From: Acidimicrobiaceae bacterium
GTDB taxonomy: Bacteria; Actinomycetota; Acidimicrobiia; Acidimicrobiales; Ilumatobacteraceae
Direction of reading: 5' to 3'
Assembly (NCBI GenBank): GCA_947490975.1
Contig: CANLHV010000026.1
Location: 1 to 13,012 of the forward strand
Length of the DNA: 13,012 nt
Shown: positions 12,369 to 13,012 of the stretch, piece by piece
Position numbering within the stretch: position 1 is the stretch's first letter
Layout: each line of letters opens with the position of its first letter
Notes under the pieces: model-generated
Seen by the model: the letters and a program-made list of their open reading frames with translations, nothing else
The model's database searches: none
What the model was told of the DNA's origin: nothing
Made by a program: the position numbers and the translations under genes

Positions 12369-13012
12369 ATGACCCAACTTCAACGACGCAGAATTCCCGA
12401 CGCAGCCGTAACTCGATTGCCGGTGTATTTGCAAATTTTAAATAATTTGCATGCAACAAATGTTTCGAGATTTTCAAGCGACGAACTCGCCGCCTTGGCG
12501 GGCGTGAATGCAGCCAAAGTGCGCAAAGATCTTTCGTATCTGGGCAGTTATGGCACTCGCGGTGTCGGATACGAAGTTACATATTTGATTCACCAAATCA
12601 AACGTGAACTCGGCTTGTTGCGTGAATGGAACGTTGTCGTTGTTGGCGCGGGCAATTTGGGTTGTGCGCTAGCAAAGTTCGGTGGCTTTGCCCCACGTGG
12701 GTTTCCTGTTGTTGGCATCGTAGATAACGACGCAAAGAAAATTGGTCAAACGACTGGTGCATTGACAATTGGTGATGTGCGCAATCTCGGCAAAATGGTT
12801 CGCGACTTAAATATCACAATTGGCGCGATTACAACTTCAACTGCAACGGCTCAGTCTGCGGTCGATGCTTTGATCGACGCTGGCGTGGCTTCAATACTGA
12901 ACTTCGCGCCGATCGTTTTGGCGACACCGAGCAGTGTTTCGGTACGCAATGTTGATCTTGGCGTTGAGCTCCAGATTTTGAGTTATTACGAGCAGATGCG
13001 TACCGAACAGAT
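12369..13012 (+). CDS. rex: Redox-sensing transcriptional repressor Rex (3' end outside window)
   Basis: 214 codons are present; the frame continues past the window edge, and family members are usually 210-250 residues. Rex binds DNA when NAD+ is high and releases it when NADH rises, controlling respiration and fermentation genes. Residues 1-80 are the winged helix, with RIPDAAVTRLPVYLQIL (8-24), VNAAKVRKDLSYLGSYGTRG (46-65) and GVGYEV. From residue 88 a Rossmann domain begins with VVVVGAGNLGCAL (89-101; glycines 93, 95, 98) and FGGFAPRGFPVVGIVDND, typical of Rex. The domain-swapped C-terminal helix region begins near the edge (ELQILSYYEQMR). ATG 12369 is chosen by the family start and by the promoter. 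In many Actinobacteria hemA follows rex; that lies outside this window. Confidence 0.97.
   Translation, partial: MTQLQRRRIPDAAVTRLPVYLQILNNLHATNVSRFSSDELAALAGVNAAKVRKDLSYLGSYGTRGVGYEVTYLIHQIKRELGLLREWNVVVVGAGNLGCALAKFGGFAPRGFPVVGIVDNDAKKIGQTTGALTIGDVRNLGKMVRDLNITIGAITTSTATAQSAVDALIDAGVASILNFAPIVLATPSSVSVRNVDLGVELQILSYYEQMRTEQ

Overview
The window reads as chromosomal DNA from an actinobacterium with moderate GC. A GlnR-type regulator, a mycothiol-type MshA followed by a YbjN-domain gene, an RsiG-like protein and a redox-sensing Rex repressor all point to Actinomycetota. The modest GC and very compact, often leaderless genes suggest an Acidimicrobiia-like, possibly aquatic lineage; that placement is inference. 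No mobile elements, tRNA, rRNA or CRISPR arrays were seen, and no stretch over 300 bases lacks a gene.

Layout. (1) 1-3362 is a leftward nitrogen block: a eukaryotic-type glutamine synthetase (GSII), a GlnA2-type GSI and a GlnR-like regulator cut by the window edge. Candidate GlnR boxes lie upstream of both synthetase genes. (2) 3363-5018 is a rightward glutamine-dependent NAD+ synthetase, divergent from GSII. (3) 5042-6871 is leftward: a histidine phosphatase followed by an MFS transporter. (4) 6907-7670 is rightward: a MoaD/ThiS-like protein overlapping an RsiG-like c-di-GMP-responsive anti-sigma candidate by ATGA. (5) 7734-10305 is rightward: mshA, a YbjN-domain gene and proC. (6) 10306-11487 holds a structured RNA leader, a SAM-hydrolase-family gene and a 27-residue membrane peptide gene. 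(7) 11470-12240 is a leftward seven-helix membrane protein of unknown role. (8) 12369 to the end is rex, truncated by the edge, with a candidate Rex operator in its own promoter.

How the genes may work together. The synthetases make glutamine, or for GlnA2 possibly gamma-glutamyl polyamines, and NadE spends glutamine to make NAD+. Rex senses the NADH/NAD+ ratio, and ProC is a reduced-pyridine-nucleotide enzyme of proline synthesis. MshA starts mycothiol synthesis.

The main points of novelty are three. The SAM-hydrolase-family gene has a leader that can form mutually exclusive pairings and encodes an 8-codon upstream ORF, and the enzyme itself lacks the triad histidine. The RsiG-like protein carries one intact and one degenerate c-di-GMP signature. 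A recurrent promoter form, TA(A/G)CCT then exactly six bases then the start codon, occurs at nadE, moaD and rex.
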